From NCBI GenBank assembly GCA_963782965.1, contig CAWALV010000006.1, positions 1,426,001 to 1,490,000 on the forward strand: a stretch of DNA of 64,000 nucleotides, written 5' to 3'. The notes beneath the pieces are model-generated. The model did not search any database. It saw only the letters and a list, made by a program, of their open reading frames with translations, and was not told the DNA's origin. The DNA is from CAWALV01 sp963782965 (GTDB taxonomy: Bacteria; Actinomycetota; Actinomycetes; Acidothermales; Acidothermaceae). Positions 54,331-63,561 of this stretch are shown here, piece after piece. The translations under genes were made by a program, and so were the position numbers. Numbering within the stretch: the stretch's first letter is position 1; the number at the start of each line of letters is the position of its first letter.

Positions 54331-57081
54331 CTACGCTGGAGCTGGCCCCTGATACTCCGCGACCAGCAACGCGAGGTCGTCCCCCAGCTCCGCGCCGACC
54401 GCCGAGCGCAGGCGGTCCAGGACTCGGTCGAGCACGACGTCCATGTCGCCTTCGGGTAGTGACGCTGCGAGGTCGAGCAGATCGACGAAGTGACGGTTCG
54501 GGTCGCGGGCTTCGATGATGCCGTCGGTGTAGAGCAGCAGCCGTTCCCCGGGCGCGAGCTGGCCCCGCGCCAGGAACGGCGCTGCACCCAACCCGAGCGG
54601 CAGCGCGGGCTCGACGTCGAGCTGCATGACCCCGCCGCCACCCGCCAGCAGCGGGTTGGGGTGCCCGCAGTTCGCGATGGTGTACACGCCGTCGTCGTCG
54701 ATCTCCGCGATGAGCGCGGTGACGAAGTCTTCCTCGCCGAGGTAGCGACCGAGGCGCCGGTCGATCTGGACCGCAACCTCGCGAAGGTCGTCGACGTCAG
54801 CGGCCGCCGCGCGAAACTCCCCCAGCACGACGGTCGCGAGCCTGATCGCGCCGAGCCCTTTGCCCCGGACGTCACCGATCAGCAAGCGGACAGCGCCGGG
54901 CCTGCTGACGACCTCGTACAGGTCGCCGCCGATCAGCGCTTCGGCGGCGGCGCTCACGTAACGCGCCGCGAGCGCGACGGCGCCGATCTTGCTCGGCGGC
55001 GGCGCAAGAATCGCATGCTGGGCTGCTTCGGCGACACGAACGACGCGTTCGAGCCGACCGGTCTGCTCGTGGAAGGCGTGGGCGGTCTCGACCGCCAGGG
55101 CGGCGCGTCGGGCGAGGTCTTCGGCGAACGCGACGTCGGCTTCGGAGTACCGGCGTTCCGACTGCGCGTAGATCATCGTCAGCGTGCCGATCGTTCCGGT
55201 CCTCCCTGCGAGCGGCACGATGAGCGCGCTCTCGAGGCCCATCTCGCGCAACGCGGTGAGCCTCTCCGGCTCGGTCGCTGCGGCGCTCAGAGCTGCGTCG
55301 TCGATCTCTGCGTACAGTTCGCTACGACCGGTGCGCGCGACGCGCGGACTGCCGGTCGGTGCGTCCGGGTCGGTGGTGAACCGACCGGACAGGCGGTTTG
55401 CCCACGCCACCTTCGCGGGGTCGGTATGCGCGAGCGCCACCGTCTTGAGGGCGCCATCGTCCAGGAGCTGGACGACGCACCAGTCGGCGAGTCGCGGCAC
55501 CACCAACCTCGCCACGGCGTCGAGCACGGAGCGGTAGTCGAGGCTGCTCGACAGTGCGATCGACGCCTCCGCCAGGAAAGCCAACTTCTCACTCGCCTGC
55601 GCTGCTGCGACGGTAGCAGCGGCACGTTCGAGCGCTTGAGCCGTCACGTCGGCAAGGGTGGTGAGGAAGGCCAGTTGCGTGTGGTCGTCGACCCTGCTGG
55701 CGGCCGGAAACGTCAGAGCCAGCACTCCGAGGGCTGCGCCTCCCGCCACCAGCGGCGCCACCAGCACCTTGCGTTCTTCACGGTAGGCGCCCGCGAGCGG
55801 TGGGAAGCGGGCGCCGAGTTCGGCCAGATTCCGGACGACGACGGGCTTGCCGGTCCTGATCGCGACACTGCCGGGCAGCTCAGCGTCAAGAGAGAAGTCC
55901 GTGAACCGGGCGGCGACGACGGGCTCGCCGCCCGCGGTCGCGAGCGAACGAAGCATGCGATCGTCGGAGAGCATGTAGATACGAGCAGCCTGGGCGCCGA
56001 GCGACTCGACCGCATTCGTAGCGACCGCCCGCGCGACCTCACTGACCGTGCGCGCGCCGGCAACCGCCGCGGTGATGGTCTGAAGTGCGGACAGCCTGCT
56101 CGCCAGCTCCTCCAAAGGCGCAAGCTTGCCGATCTCCTCGGCAAGCTTTTCGGGAAACGTCGTCACTCGGCGTGCGGGCGCGCCACCTGCTTGGCGACGC
56201 AACTCGTCGACCAACTCCTGCACGTACCACCGGCGAAAGACGCGGTGGGCCGGAGGCGTCTCCAACGTGAGCAACTTCGCCGACCTCGCATAGCGATCGG
56301 CCTCGTCGAGTGCGGCGAGGTACTCCTCCCCCGCTGCAGCGGCGCTCGCCGGCAAACGAAGGGTCAGTCGCGTCATGCGTGCGCCCTCGGCCGCCGCAGC
56401 CAGCGCCTGGCGTTTGATCTGCGCGCGCGCGGGCGCGAAGCCGTGGACGACGGTACGGACCAGTTCCGCCAGGTCTGCCGGCAGACGCTCCATCCCGTCG
56501 TCGTGACGGCCGGCATCAGCAGCCGCGGCAAGCGTGAACTCGCGGACCAGGTTGTCGATGTGTGCTTTCGCGGCGATCAGCAGGTCGGTCGGGACGTCGC
56601 CGAGTTCGACGGCGTAAAGCCGGTCGGTGGCCGCCATCTGTGCAGCGGGCGCGCTTGGCGCAGCGGGTCGGGTCGACGGTGCTCGCTTCGAACCGGGCGA
56701 TCTCGGCCGCTCGGTACTGTTCGACGAGAGCTCGGCCCAGACGGTCTTTCCGCCCGTCGGCTCGAGATCGACACCCCAGGCTGCCGCCAGCGCGTCGACC
56801 ACCCGTAACCCGCGACCGGTCATGCCCTGATCACCGTCTTGCATGCGGACCGGTAGGTCGGTGACAGGATCGCTGACCTCGATGCGCATGACCCCGGCGT
56901 TCAGTTCAAGGCGCAGCGTGACCGGTGAGCCGCCGTGCAACAGCGCATTGGTGACCAACTCGCTCACGACGAGCAGCGCGTCGTCGAGGAGATCGGGCAC
57001 TACCTCGCCGATCGTGGCTGCCGCGAACCGGCGTGCGCGCGGCACGGCTTCGGGCTCAGCGGTGAGCACCACCTCGACCAC
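54331..57081 (-). CDS. multi-domain PP2C (SpoIIE) phosphatase with ATPase and GAF domains
   Basis: 916-aa signalling protein. Domains in order: an RsbW/HATPase-like N-terminus (about 1-125; LVVSELVTNALLHG, GMTGRGLRVVDALA), a basic linker, a helical region (about 150-280), two GAF domains (about 330-480 and 500-660), and a SpoIIE PP2C phosphatase (about 690-905) with metal-site blocks IGGDLYEVV and IGDVRGKGLGAIR. No transmembrane helix. Combining an anti-sigma-type kinase fold and an anti-anti-sigma phosphatase suggests a partner-switching hub. Divergent from the HTH/anti-sigma pair. Confidence 0.87.
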   Translation of the reverse strand: MVEVVLTAEPEAVPRARRFAAATIGEVVPDLLDDALLVVSELVTNALLHGGSPVTLRLELNAGVMRIEVSDPVTDLPVRMQDGDQGMTGRGLRVVDALAAAWGVDLEPTGGKTVWAELSSNSTERPRSPGSKRAPSTRPAAPSAPAAQMAATDRLYAVELGDVPTDLLIAAKAHIDNLVREFTLAAAADAGRHDDGMERLPADLAELVRTVVHGFAPARAQIKRQALAAAAEGARMTRLTLRLPASAAAAGEEYLAALDEADRYARSAKLLTLETPPAHRVFRRWYVQELVDELRRQAGGAPARRVTTFPEKLAEEIGKLAPLEELASRLSALQTITAAVAGARTVSEVARAVATNAVESLGAQAARIYMLSDDRMLRSLATAGGEPVVAARFTDFSLDAELPGSVAIRTGKPVVVRNLAELGARFPPLAGAYREERKVLVAPLVAGGAALGVLALTFPAASRVDDHTQLAFLTTLADVTAQALERAAATVAAAQASEKLAFLAEASIALSSSLDYRSVLDAVARLVVPRLADWCVVQLLDDGALKTVALAHTDPAKVAWANRLSGRFTTDPDAPTGSPRVARTGRSELYAEIDDAALSAAATEPERLTALREMGLESALIVPLAGRTGTIGTLTMIYAQSERRYSEADVAFAEDLARRAALAVETAHAFHEQTGRLERVVRVAEAAQHAILAPPPSKIGAVALAARYVSAAAEALIGGDLYEVVSRPGAVRLLIGDVRGKGLGAIRLATVVLGEFRAAAADVDDLREVAVQIDRRLGRYLGEEDFVTALIAEIDDDGVYTIANCGHPNPLLAGGGGVMQLDVEPALPLGLGAAPFLARGQLAPGERLLLYTDGIIEARDPNRHFVDLLDLAASLPEGDMDVVLDRVLDRLRSAVGAELGDDLALLVAEYQGPAPA

Positions 57082-57143
57082 CGTGACACCGCCTGTCGGC
57101 TTCCAGATGCCTCACTGACCTGCACATATTCTGCACCACCGGC

Positions 57144-57149
57144 GGGTAT
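57144..57149 (+). promoter_or_regulatory. GGGTAT, SigB-type -10 element
   Basis: GGGTAT matches the -10 of actinobacterial SigB/SigF-class promoters and lies 56 bases before the HTH gene start. The matching -35 (GTTT-like) is not convincing; a TATTCT at 57127-57132 is an alternative housekeeping -10. Confidence 0.3.
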
Positions 57150-57205
57150 TTCTCGCTAGCGCCGCAGAGTGAAGCGCGGCCCGCGACGGGAGGTTGCAAA
57201 CGGGC

Positions 57206-57619
57206 ATGTCCACGGTGCAGGACGCCGGCGAGCTTTCGCTGGCCCTTGAGCACGCGGCCGCCACGGCGGAGCGCGCAGCCGAGCAGCAGCACGAAGCTGC
57301 GAGGCTCGCGCGCAAGCTCGCTGCCGCCCGGCGAAGCGGTCAGTCACTACAGGAACTAGCCCGAACCGGTCAGCTCCACGCCGCGACGACCGCGCTCTCG
57401 CAGTGCGCGCAGCATCTCGTCAAGGCCGCCGGGCAACTGCGGCGGGCGACTGCCCGTGCGCTGGCCGCCGAAGGCTTTTCACTGCGCCAGATCGCGCGGC
57501 ACTTCGGTGTCTCCCACCAGCGAGTTTCCGCCCTGCTGTCGGACCCTGACACCCCCGGGCCCTCCGGCGTCCTGTCGGACTCTGACGCTGCCGGGCCCTC
57601 CAGGCGTGGCGATGAGTGA
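57206..57619 (+). CDS. small HTH protein beside anti-sigma gene
   Basis: 137 aa. Residues about 8-45 are a charged Ala/Glu/Gln helix (coiled coil). Residues about 85-112 form a sigma-region-4-like HTH (AEGFSLRQIARHFGVSHQRV). The tail repeats LSDPDTPGPSGV/LSDSDAAGPSRR from a 36-bp duplication. It overlaps the next gene by 8 bases. Probably a DNA-binding partner or atypical sigma-like regulator controlled by the RsbW-type protein; that is inference. Confidence 0.7.
   Translation: MSTVQDAGELSLALEHAAATAERAAEQQHEAARLARKLAAARRSGQSLQELARTGQLHAATTALSQCAQHLVKAAGQLRRATARALAAEGFSLRQIARHFGVSHQRVSALLSDPDTPGPSGVLSDSDAAGPSRRGDE
57536..57607 (+). repeat. 36-bp imperfect tandem duplication
   Basis: Two 36-bp units beginning CTGTCGGAC, in frame in the HTH gene (12 codons each), differing at a few positions. 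Confidence 0.85.
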
Positions 57620-58223
57620 GCGACGCGACGACGGCCCAGAACACGGAATCACCTTTTTTGCGTCGTTGCTGCCGCATCCGCTGGGTATCCGCATCATCCG
57701 GCACATTTCCCGTGCTGCGCTCTCGGAGTTGGGCGTACGGGCCGACGTCATAGGCGATTTGGAACTCGCTCTCACCGAGGCGTGCACGAATGCGCTCCAG
57801 CACGCGCCGGCCGGTCGGGCGTACGGCGTCAAGATCAGCGTCGACGCCGAGCGTTGCGAGTTCGACGTGGTCGACCTCGGGGTCGGGTTCGATGCACCGA
57901 TCGCCGACGATCCAGAGGGGCACGGCGACTGGCCGCCGGCTGAGTCGGGCCGCGGGCTGAAGCTCATGCGTGCGCTCGTCGATCGAATCGAGCTGGCGAG
58001 CGGACCGGGCAGCGGCACCCACGTCCACTTGACGAAGAGGCTCGAGTACGAGCCCGACGCTGCGGCCCACGAGGTGCTCGCCGAAGCGTCGGCCGGACCA
58101 GCAACGTCGAATGCGCGCCCGTCAGGTGACCGAGTCGTTCGCTCGGATGTGCGGTTTCGCGCGGCCGGTCGGCGCCAGGGCGAGCTGTTGACCTACCGCG
58201 CACGACACCAGTCAGCGGGATAA
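57612..58223 (+). CDS. RsbW-type anti-sigma/ATP-binding protein
   Basis: 203 aa. HATPase fold at about 20-150: ELALTEACTNALQHAP (N box), VVDLGVGFDAPI (G1), ESGRGLKLMRALVDRIE (G2) and GSGTHVHLTKRL. Such proteins phosphorylate an anti-anti-sigma factor and bind a sigma factor. The C-terminal 50 residues are unconserved and basic. ATG overlaps the HTH gene stop. No STAS-domain antagonist is in the window. Confidence 0.83.
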   Translation: MSERRDDGPEHGITFFASLLPHPLGIRIIRHISRAALSELGVRADVIGDLELALTEACTNALQHAPAGRAYGVKISVDAERCEFDVVDLGVGFDAPIADDPEGHGDWPPAESGRGLKLMRALVDRIELASGPGSGTHVHLTKRLEYEPDAAAHEVLAEASAGPATSNARPSGDRVVRSDVRFRAAGRRQGELLTYRARHQSAG

Positions 58224-58241
58224 GCCGGATCGCTCGCCTGC

Positions 58242-59171
58242 TTATTCGGCGGGAATGGCACGCGCGCCGGATCGGACGACGAGCCCGAGCCCGGCGAGCA
58301 GCAAAGCCGCGGCCGGCAGCTCGACGAGGTGAACGGGCTGATGCAGCGTGAGTGCCGCGATGATCGTCGCCCCGGGAACCTCGAACAAGATGGCCAAGCT
58401 CACGACCGTCGCACTCGTCGTCTTGAGCACGCGGTTGAACACCGTATGGCCAAGGAGCTGCGCCGCGACCGTCAATGCGACGAGGCGCCACCAGTCCGCG
58501 CCCCGGTAACCCGACAGCCGCTGCCCCGCGGCCGCCGCCATCGCCAGCAGCACGAGCGCGGTTGTGGCGTAGCAGCTCGCCGTATACGCCGTCGTCCCGA
58601 CCGAGCGACGCGCGACGGAGCCGGCAGTCACGTACCCGGCGGCGAAGACCGCCGCGACCAGAGCAAGGGCGTCACCGACAGCGGCCCGCCCGGACAATCG
58701 CAGGTCGAGGCCGGCCAGCATCGCCGTCCCGACGATCGCCACCCCGATCCCCCACCAGGCGAGCCGCCCGATCGCGGCACCCCTGGCGCGCGCGATCAAT
58801 GCAGCCCACGCGGGTTGGGTAGCGACGAACGCGGTCGCTGAACTCACCGACGTGTAGCGGATGCTGGTGATCCAGGTGGCGAAATGGAACCCGAGGAGTG
58901 CCCCGGCGGCCACGATCACCCGCCACTCCCCGCGCGACAGCCGCCGCAGCTCGCCGCGATGCGCGATCACGGCCGCCGGTCCCAATGCGGCCGCCGCGAG
59001 CGCGTTGCGCCAGAATCCGATCGCCAGCGCCGGCACCGCCGTGGCGGCGATCAGCGGACCGGACGTCGAGACACCGGCGACACCGAGCGTGATCAACAGC
59101 AGGTCGGCCCTGGACGGCGCCGCGAGTTCGGCTCTCGTTGGCTGCGTCACGACCGCTTCCCGCACCCGCAC
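58242..59171 (-). CDS. DMT-family (EamA) transporter
   Basis: 309-aa ten-TM drug/metabolite transporter with two EamA repeats (first: ISTSGPLIAATAVPALAIGF-like TM1-2, FATWITSIRYTSVSSATAFV; second: GYVTAGSVARRSVGTTAYTA, LLGHTVFNRVLKTTSATVVS). Unknown substrate; many are amino acid or nucleotide-sugar exporters. The start is uncertain: GTG at 59171 or 59150 give nearly the same protein. Shares a divergent region with the radical SAM gene. Confidence 0.85.
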   Translation of the reverse strand: MRVREAVVTQPTRAELAAPSRADLLLITLGVAGVSTSGPLIAATAVPALAIGFWRNALAAAALGPAAVIAHRGELRRLSRGEWRVIVAAGALLGFHFATWITSIRYTSVSSATAFVATQPAWAALIARARGAAIGRLAWWGIGVAIVGTAMLAGLDLRLSGRAAVGDALALVAAVFAAGYVTAGSVARRSVGTTAYTASCYATTALVLLAMAAAAGQRLSGYRGADWWRLVALTVAAQLLGHTVFNRVLKTTSATVVSLAILFEVPGATIIAALTLHQPVHLVELPAAALLLAGLGLVVRSGARAIPAE

Positions 59172-59200
59172 ATGATGGCAGCCGCGCCGATACCGTCGGT

Positions 59201-59216
59201 TCGAACATGTGTTCTA
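59201..59216 (+). promoter_or_regulatory. LexA (SOS) box
   Basis: TCGAACATGTGTTCTA matches the actinobacterial/Bacillus SOS palindrome (CGAAC-N4-GTTCG) at all but the last position of the core. It is 34 bases before the radical SAM ATG and 30 bases from the divergent EamA start. Confidence 0.8.
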
Positions 59217-59249
59217 ATGGGCGTGGCTCCAGGTGCGGAGGTGACGTGG

Positions 59250-60308
59250 ATGCGATGGGAAGCCCAGCAGCCGGGCGCGGCCGTCGCCGGCGAAGCCGGG
59301 GATCGCCTCTTCGAGACAGCCGCGGTCGTCCGGACGTTCGACTCCCCCCACTTCGCCGGCATGACGTTCTACGAGGTGCACGCCAAGTCGATCCTCAACC
59401 GGGTGCCCGCGGCCTCGCGCGTTCCCTTCCGGTGGACGATCAACCCCTACCGCGGTTGCTCGCATGCCTGCCGGTACTGCTTCGCCCGCGGCACCCACGC
59501 CTACCTCGACCTCGACTCGGGGCACGACTTCGACACGAAGGTGGTCGTGAAGGTCAATGCGGCCGAGTTGCTCCGCCGCGAACTGCGTCGCCGGAGCTGG
59601 CGCGGCGAGCACGTCGCGATGGGCACGAATGTCGACTGTTATCAGCGGGCCGAGGGGCGCTACCGGCTGATGCCCGGGATCATCCAGGCGCTCGCCGACG
59701 CACGGAACCCGTTCTCCATCCTCACCAAGGGCTCCCTCATCTTGCGCGATCTCGAACTGCTCACCGCTGCCGCTCGCACAACCGACGTCACGACCGCCGT
59801 GTCGGTCGGCTTCACCGACCCGGCAGTGTGGCGCGAGGTCGAGCCGGGCACACCCAGCCCGCAAACGCGATTGCAGGTCTGCGCCCGCCTGAACCGTGCC
59901 GGCGTCGGCTGCGGGGTGTTGATGGCGCCGATCCTGCCCGGCCTCACCGACTCCCCTGACCAGCTCTCCCGGGCCGTCGAGGCGATCGCCGCAGCCGGCG
60001 CCACCCACATCACGCCGATCGTGTTACACCTGCGCCCGGGTGCCCGCGAGTGGTTCATGACCTGGCTGACCAGTCGACGTCCCGACCTCGTCTCGTACTA
60101 CGACGCGTTGTACCGGCGCTCCGCGTACGCCCCGGCCGCTTACCAGGCCTCGATCGTCGACCAGGTGCGTGAGCTCGCGCGCGCGGCGGGAGTCGGGCGG
60201 GGCGGCGACGGTGCTGCCGGCCGTGCGCCGCGATGGCGGCCTGCGCCCGCGGCCCAAGGCGAACACGCAGCGGTCGAGCAGCTCAGCCTGCTGGCTGCTC
60301 AGTCTTGA
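59250..60308 (+). CDS. Rv2578c-family radical SAM protein
   Basis: 352 aa; spore-photoproduct-lyase-like radical SAM protein. The [4Fe-4S] motif is CSHACRYC (Cys70, Cys74, Cys77) within [20 protein letters not shown]. The SAM barrel continues with [37 protein letters not shown] and [16 protein letters not shown]-terminal 45 residues are low complexity. ATG at 59250 follows GGAGGTGA. The LexA box agrees with the SOS control of the mycobacterial homologue Rv2578c as I recall it. The stop overlaps gcvP by ten bases. Confidence 0.88.
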   Translation: MRWEAQQPGAAVAGEAGDRLFETAAVVRTFDSPHFAGMTFYEVHAKSILNRVPAASRVPFRWTINPYRGCSHACRYCFARGTHAYLDLDSGHDFDTKVVVKVNAAELLRRELRRRSWRGEHVAMGTNVDCYQRAEGRYRLMPGIIQALADARNPFSILTKGSLILRDLELLTAAARTTDVTTAVSVGFTDPAVWREVEPGTPSPQTRLQVCARLNRAGVGCGVLMAPILPGLTDSPDQLSRAVEAIAAAGATHITPIVLHLRPGAREWFMTWLTSRRPDLVSYYDALYRRSAYAPAAYQASIVDQVRELARAAGVGRGGDGAAGRAPRWRPAPAAQGEHAAVEQLSLLAAQS

Positions 60309-63244
60309 TAGGCGGCCACCGGGGGGCAGCTGCACACGAGGTTGCGGTCTCCGAAAGCGCCGTCGATCCGTGCCACCGGCGGGAAGTACTTCGACTCGCG
60401 CAGGCTCGCCAGCGGGTACACCGCGGTCTCGCGGGAATAGACGTGCGGCCAATCGCCGACCAGCGACTCGGCAGTATGGGGCGCGTGCCGGAGCGGACTC
60501 TCCTCAGCGCTCCAGACGCCGCTGATGACCTGTTCTATCTCCTGGCGAATGGCGATCATGGTCTCGACGAACCGGTCGAGTTCGGCCCGATTCTCCGACT
60601 CGGTCGGCTCGATCATCAGCGACCCCGCGACGGGGAACGACATCGTCGGCGCGTGAAAGCCGTAGTCGATGAGCCGTTTCGCGACGTCCTCGACTGTGAT
60701 GCCACTGCGCCGCGTGAGTTCGCGTAGGTCGATGATGCACTCGTGCGCGACCAGCCCGTGTTGGCCGCGATAGAGCACCGGATAGTGCTCTGCCAGCCTC
60801 CGCGCGATGTAGTTGGCCGACAACACCGCGACTCGGCTCGCCTGGGTGAGCCCGGGCAAACCCATCAGCCTGATGTATGCCCACGAGATGGGCAGCACGC
60901 CGGCCGAGCCGAACGGCGCACCCGAAACCGGTCCTGGCCCCGATGGCGGGCCCGCCGCAGCAGACAGCGGATGGTTGGGCAGGTACGCGGCCAGGTGGGA
61001 GCGCACTGCCACCGGACCCACGCCGGGGCCCCCGCCACCGTGCGGGATGCAAAACGTCTTGTGCAGGTTCAGGTGCGAAACGTCGGCGCCGAAGCGACCC
61101 GGTCGCGCCAGCCCGACCAGCGCGTTGAGGTTCGCGCCGTCGACGTAGACCTGCCCGCCGGCATCATGGACGGCGGCACACACGTCGCTGATACCTGTTT
61201 CGAACACGCCGTGCGTCGACGGATAGGTCACCATGAGCGCCGCGACCCGGCCCTCGTGCGCAGCGAGCTTCGTGTGCAGGTCGTTAAGGTCGACGTTGCC
61301 GTCGACATCGCAGTCGACCACGACCACCCGCAGGCCGGCCATTGCCGCGCTCGCGGCATTCGTGCCGTGAGCCGACGCCGGGATGAGACAGACGTCACGA
61401 GCGGAATCCCCGTTGGCTCGGTGGAACGCACGGATCGCGAGCAGGCCCGCCAGCTCACCCTGCGATCCCGCGTTGGGCTGCACCGACACCGCGTCGTACC
61501 CGGTGAGGTCGGCCAACCAGCTTTCCAGCTGGCGGACGAGTTCGAGGTATCCCGCCGCCTGGTCGGCGGGTGCGAAGGGATGGATGTCGGCGAACTCCGG
61601 CCAGCTGATCGGTTCCATCTCCGTAGTGCCGTTCAGTTTCATCGTGCACGAGCCAAGGGGAATCATCGATCGATCGAGGGCGATGTCCTTGTCCGACAGG
61701 CGCCGCAGGTAGCGCAACATGGCGGTCTCCGAGCGGTGCTCGCGAAACACCGGGTGCGACAAGAAGGTCGAGCTTCGGTAGGGCAGCGGCGCGAACTCCC
61801 GCGCCGAGTCGTTCACCTGATCGACGTCGTTCAGCCGGTCGACACTGTCGACGCCGGCAACCCCGCCGAACGCGGCCCACAGCTCCGCCACCTGCGCACG
61901 CGTCGTCGTCTCATCGCAGGCGATCGCGACAGTGTCGTCATCGACCAGGCGCAGATTGATACCGCGCTCCAGCGCCGCGGCAACCATCGCACGTGCGCGC
62001 CGCGGTGCACTCACCAGCACGGTGTCGAAGAAGCACTCCTCGACGACGGCGAAGCCGCGAGCGCGCAACCCGCGCGCGAGCACGACGGCCGTGCGGTGCA
62101 CACGTCGCGCGATGTCGCGCAGACCCTCCGGTCCGTGATACGCGGCGTACATCGCGGCGACGACCGCCAGCAGCACCTGCGCGGTGCAGATGTTGCTCGT
62201 CGCCTTTTCGCGCCGGATGTGTTGCTCGCGGGTCTGCAACGCGAGGCGGTAGGCAGGGCGTCCTTCTGCGTCGACGGACACCCCCACCAAACGCCCGGGC
62301 AACGATCGGGTCAGCCCTTCTCTGACTGCGATAAACCCCGCGTGCGGGCCGCCGTACCACAGTGGCACGCCGAACCGCTGCGCAGAACCGACCGCGACGT
62401 CGGCCCCCCACTCCCCCGGCGGCCGCAACAGTGTGAGCGCCAGCAGGTCGGTCGCCGCGACGACGAGAGCACCCGCTGCATGTGCCTGGACGACGAGTGA
62501 TTCGTGATCCCGGACGGCACCGCTCGTGGCCGGATACTGGACGACGACGGCGAAGCAGTCGTCGTCCGGCAACCCGTCACCCAGGTCGGCGACGACGACG
62601 TGCCAGCCCATCGGCTCGGCGCGGGTGCGCAGCACGGCGATCGTCTGGGGCAGCACGGCGGCATCGACGTAGCACCGGCGACTTGTCGACTTGGCGCTAC
62701 GCCGACACAGCGACACCGCTTCCGCCGCGGCGGTCGGCTCGTCGAGCAGCGACGCGCCCGCCACGGGGAGGGCGGTCAGGTCGGCCACCACGGTCTGGAA
62801 GGTGAGCAACGCCTCCAGCCGACCTTGCGAAATCTCTGGTTGGTACGGGGTGTAGGCCGTGTACCACGCCGGGTTCTCCAGGACGTTTCGGCGAATCACC
62901 CCAGGGGTGTGCGTGCCGAAGTAGCCGAGGCCGATCATCGACGTGACGACGCGGTTGCGGCCGGCGAGGGTGCGCAGCTCGGCGAGCACCTGAGCCTCAC
63001 TGCCTGCGGCGGGCACCTGGGTGCACCGGGTCGGGTCGTCACGGATCGCGACCGGAATAGCGGCATCGGTCAACTCCGCCAACGAGCGATACCCGAGGCT
63101 GTCGAGCATGGCCGCGACGTCCGCCTCGCTCGGGCCGATGTGACGGAGGGCGAACGATGGCTCGCGCAGGTTGTGTCTGATCACCGGCGGCGCGGCAGCA
63201 GGCGACTCGTGCGAGGGGAGCTGAGAAGGAAGCAACGTGCTCAC
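60299..63244 (-). CDS. gcvP: glycine dehydrogenase (decarboxylating) GcvP
   Basis: 981-aa P-protein of the glycine cleavage system, PLP-dependent glycine decarboxylase, single-chain alpha2 form. N-terminal half: [40 protein letters not shown] and [11 protein letters not shown]. The C-terminal half carries the PLP lysine in [20 protein letters not shown] and the [12 protein letters not shown] block. Start GTG with GGAGG. A tandem glycine riboswitch precedes it. No gcvT or gcvH genes are in the window, so the other subunits lie elsewhere. Confidence 0.95.
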   Translation of the reverse strand: MSTLLPSQLPSHESPAAAPPVIRHNLREPSFALRHIGPSEADVAAMLDSLGYRSLAELTDAAIPVAIRDDPTRCTQVPAAGSEAQVLAELRTLAGRNRVVTSMIGLGYFGTHTPGVIRRNVLENPAWYTAYTPYQPEISQGRLEALLTFQTVVADLTALPVAGASLLDEPTAAAEAVSLCRRSAKSTSRRCYVDAAVLPQTIAVLRTRAEPMGWHVVVADLGDGLPDDDCFAVVVQYPATSGAVRDHESLVVQAHAAGALVVAATDLLALTLLRPPGEWGADVAVGSAQRFGVPLWYGGPHAGFIAVREGLTRSLPGRLVGVSVDAEGRPAYRLALQTREQHIRREKATSNICTAQVLLAVVAAMYAAYHGPEGLRDIARRVHRTAVVLARGLRARGFAVVEECFFDTVLVSAPRRARAMVAAALERGINLRLVDDDTVAIACDETTTRAQVAELWAAFGGVAGVDSVDRLNDVDQVNDSAREFAPLPYRSSTFLSHPVFREHRSETAMLRYLRRLSDKDIALDRSMIPLGSCTMKLNGTTEMEPISWPEFADIHPFAPADQAAGYLELVRQLESWLADLTGYDAVSVQPNAGSQGELAGLLAIRAFHRANGDSARDVCLIPASAHGTNAASAAMAGLRVVVVDCDVDGNVDLNDLHTKLAAHEGRVAALMVTYPSTHGVFETGISDVCAAVHDAGGQVYVDGANLNALVGLARPGRFGADVSHLNLHKTFCIPHGGGGPGVGPVAVRSHLAAYLPNHPLSAAAGPPSGPGPVSGAPFGSAGVLPISWAYIRLMGLPGLTQASRVAVLSANYIARRLAEHYPVLYRGQHGLVAHECIIDLRELTRRSGITVEDVAKRLIDYGFHAPTMSFPVAGSLMIEPTESENRAELDRFVETMIAIRQEIEQVISGVWSAEESPLRHAPHTAESLVGDWPHVYSRETAVYPLASLRESKYFPPVARIDGAFGDRNLVCSCPPVAAYQD

Positions 63245-63273
63245 CGGGGGCCTCCGCGGACGTCGAAAGCGGG

Positions 63274-63468
63274 ACCTCCCCCTCTGTCATCGGCACCTGA
63301 GAGATTCGCCATCCGGCCGGGGTTTCCGGATGCCTTTCACCGTCGGTGGCGCGTCATGGGGCGCGCACTTTCCAGAGTGGCCTCGCCAGCGCGGTCGCTG
63401 AGCCTGAGAGATTCCGGGGAGGTTGCTCCTTCGGCGCCCCGCACTGGCTGTGTGGGGACTCTCCCGCG
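63274..63468 (-). ncRNA. tandem glycine riboswitch (gcvT element) upstream of gcvP
   Basis: On the minus strand two aptamers follow each other. Aptamer 1 runs from GCGGGAGAGTCCCC with GCGCCGAAGGAGCAA and AATCTCTCAGGC to CTCTGGAAAG. Aptamer 2 includes GCCACCGACGGTGAAAGG and AATCTCTCAGGTGCCGATGA, then GACAGAGG. These are the conserved gcvT pieces. The second aptamer ends about 30 bases before the gcvP GTG, so control of translation start or termination is likely. A TACGGT hexamer (63490-63495, minus) may be the -10. Confidence 0.88.
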
Positions 63469-63489
63469 TCGGGTTGTCGGCTTCTCACC

Positions 63490-63495
63490 ACCGTA
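63490..63495 (-). promoter_or_regulatory. candidate -10 of the gcvP leader
   Basis: Minus-strand TACGGT lies about 20 bases before the riboswitch 5' end. No clear -35. Confidence 0.3.
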
Positions 63496-63561
63496 GCAGC
63501 GCCCGCTGGGCCGAGCGCTCCGACAGACCCCGCGCGAATCGTGCGTGTCGTGGCCCGCCGG

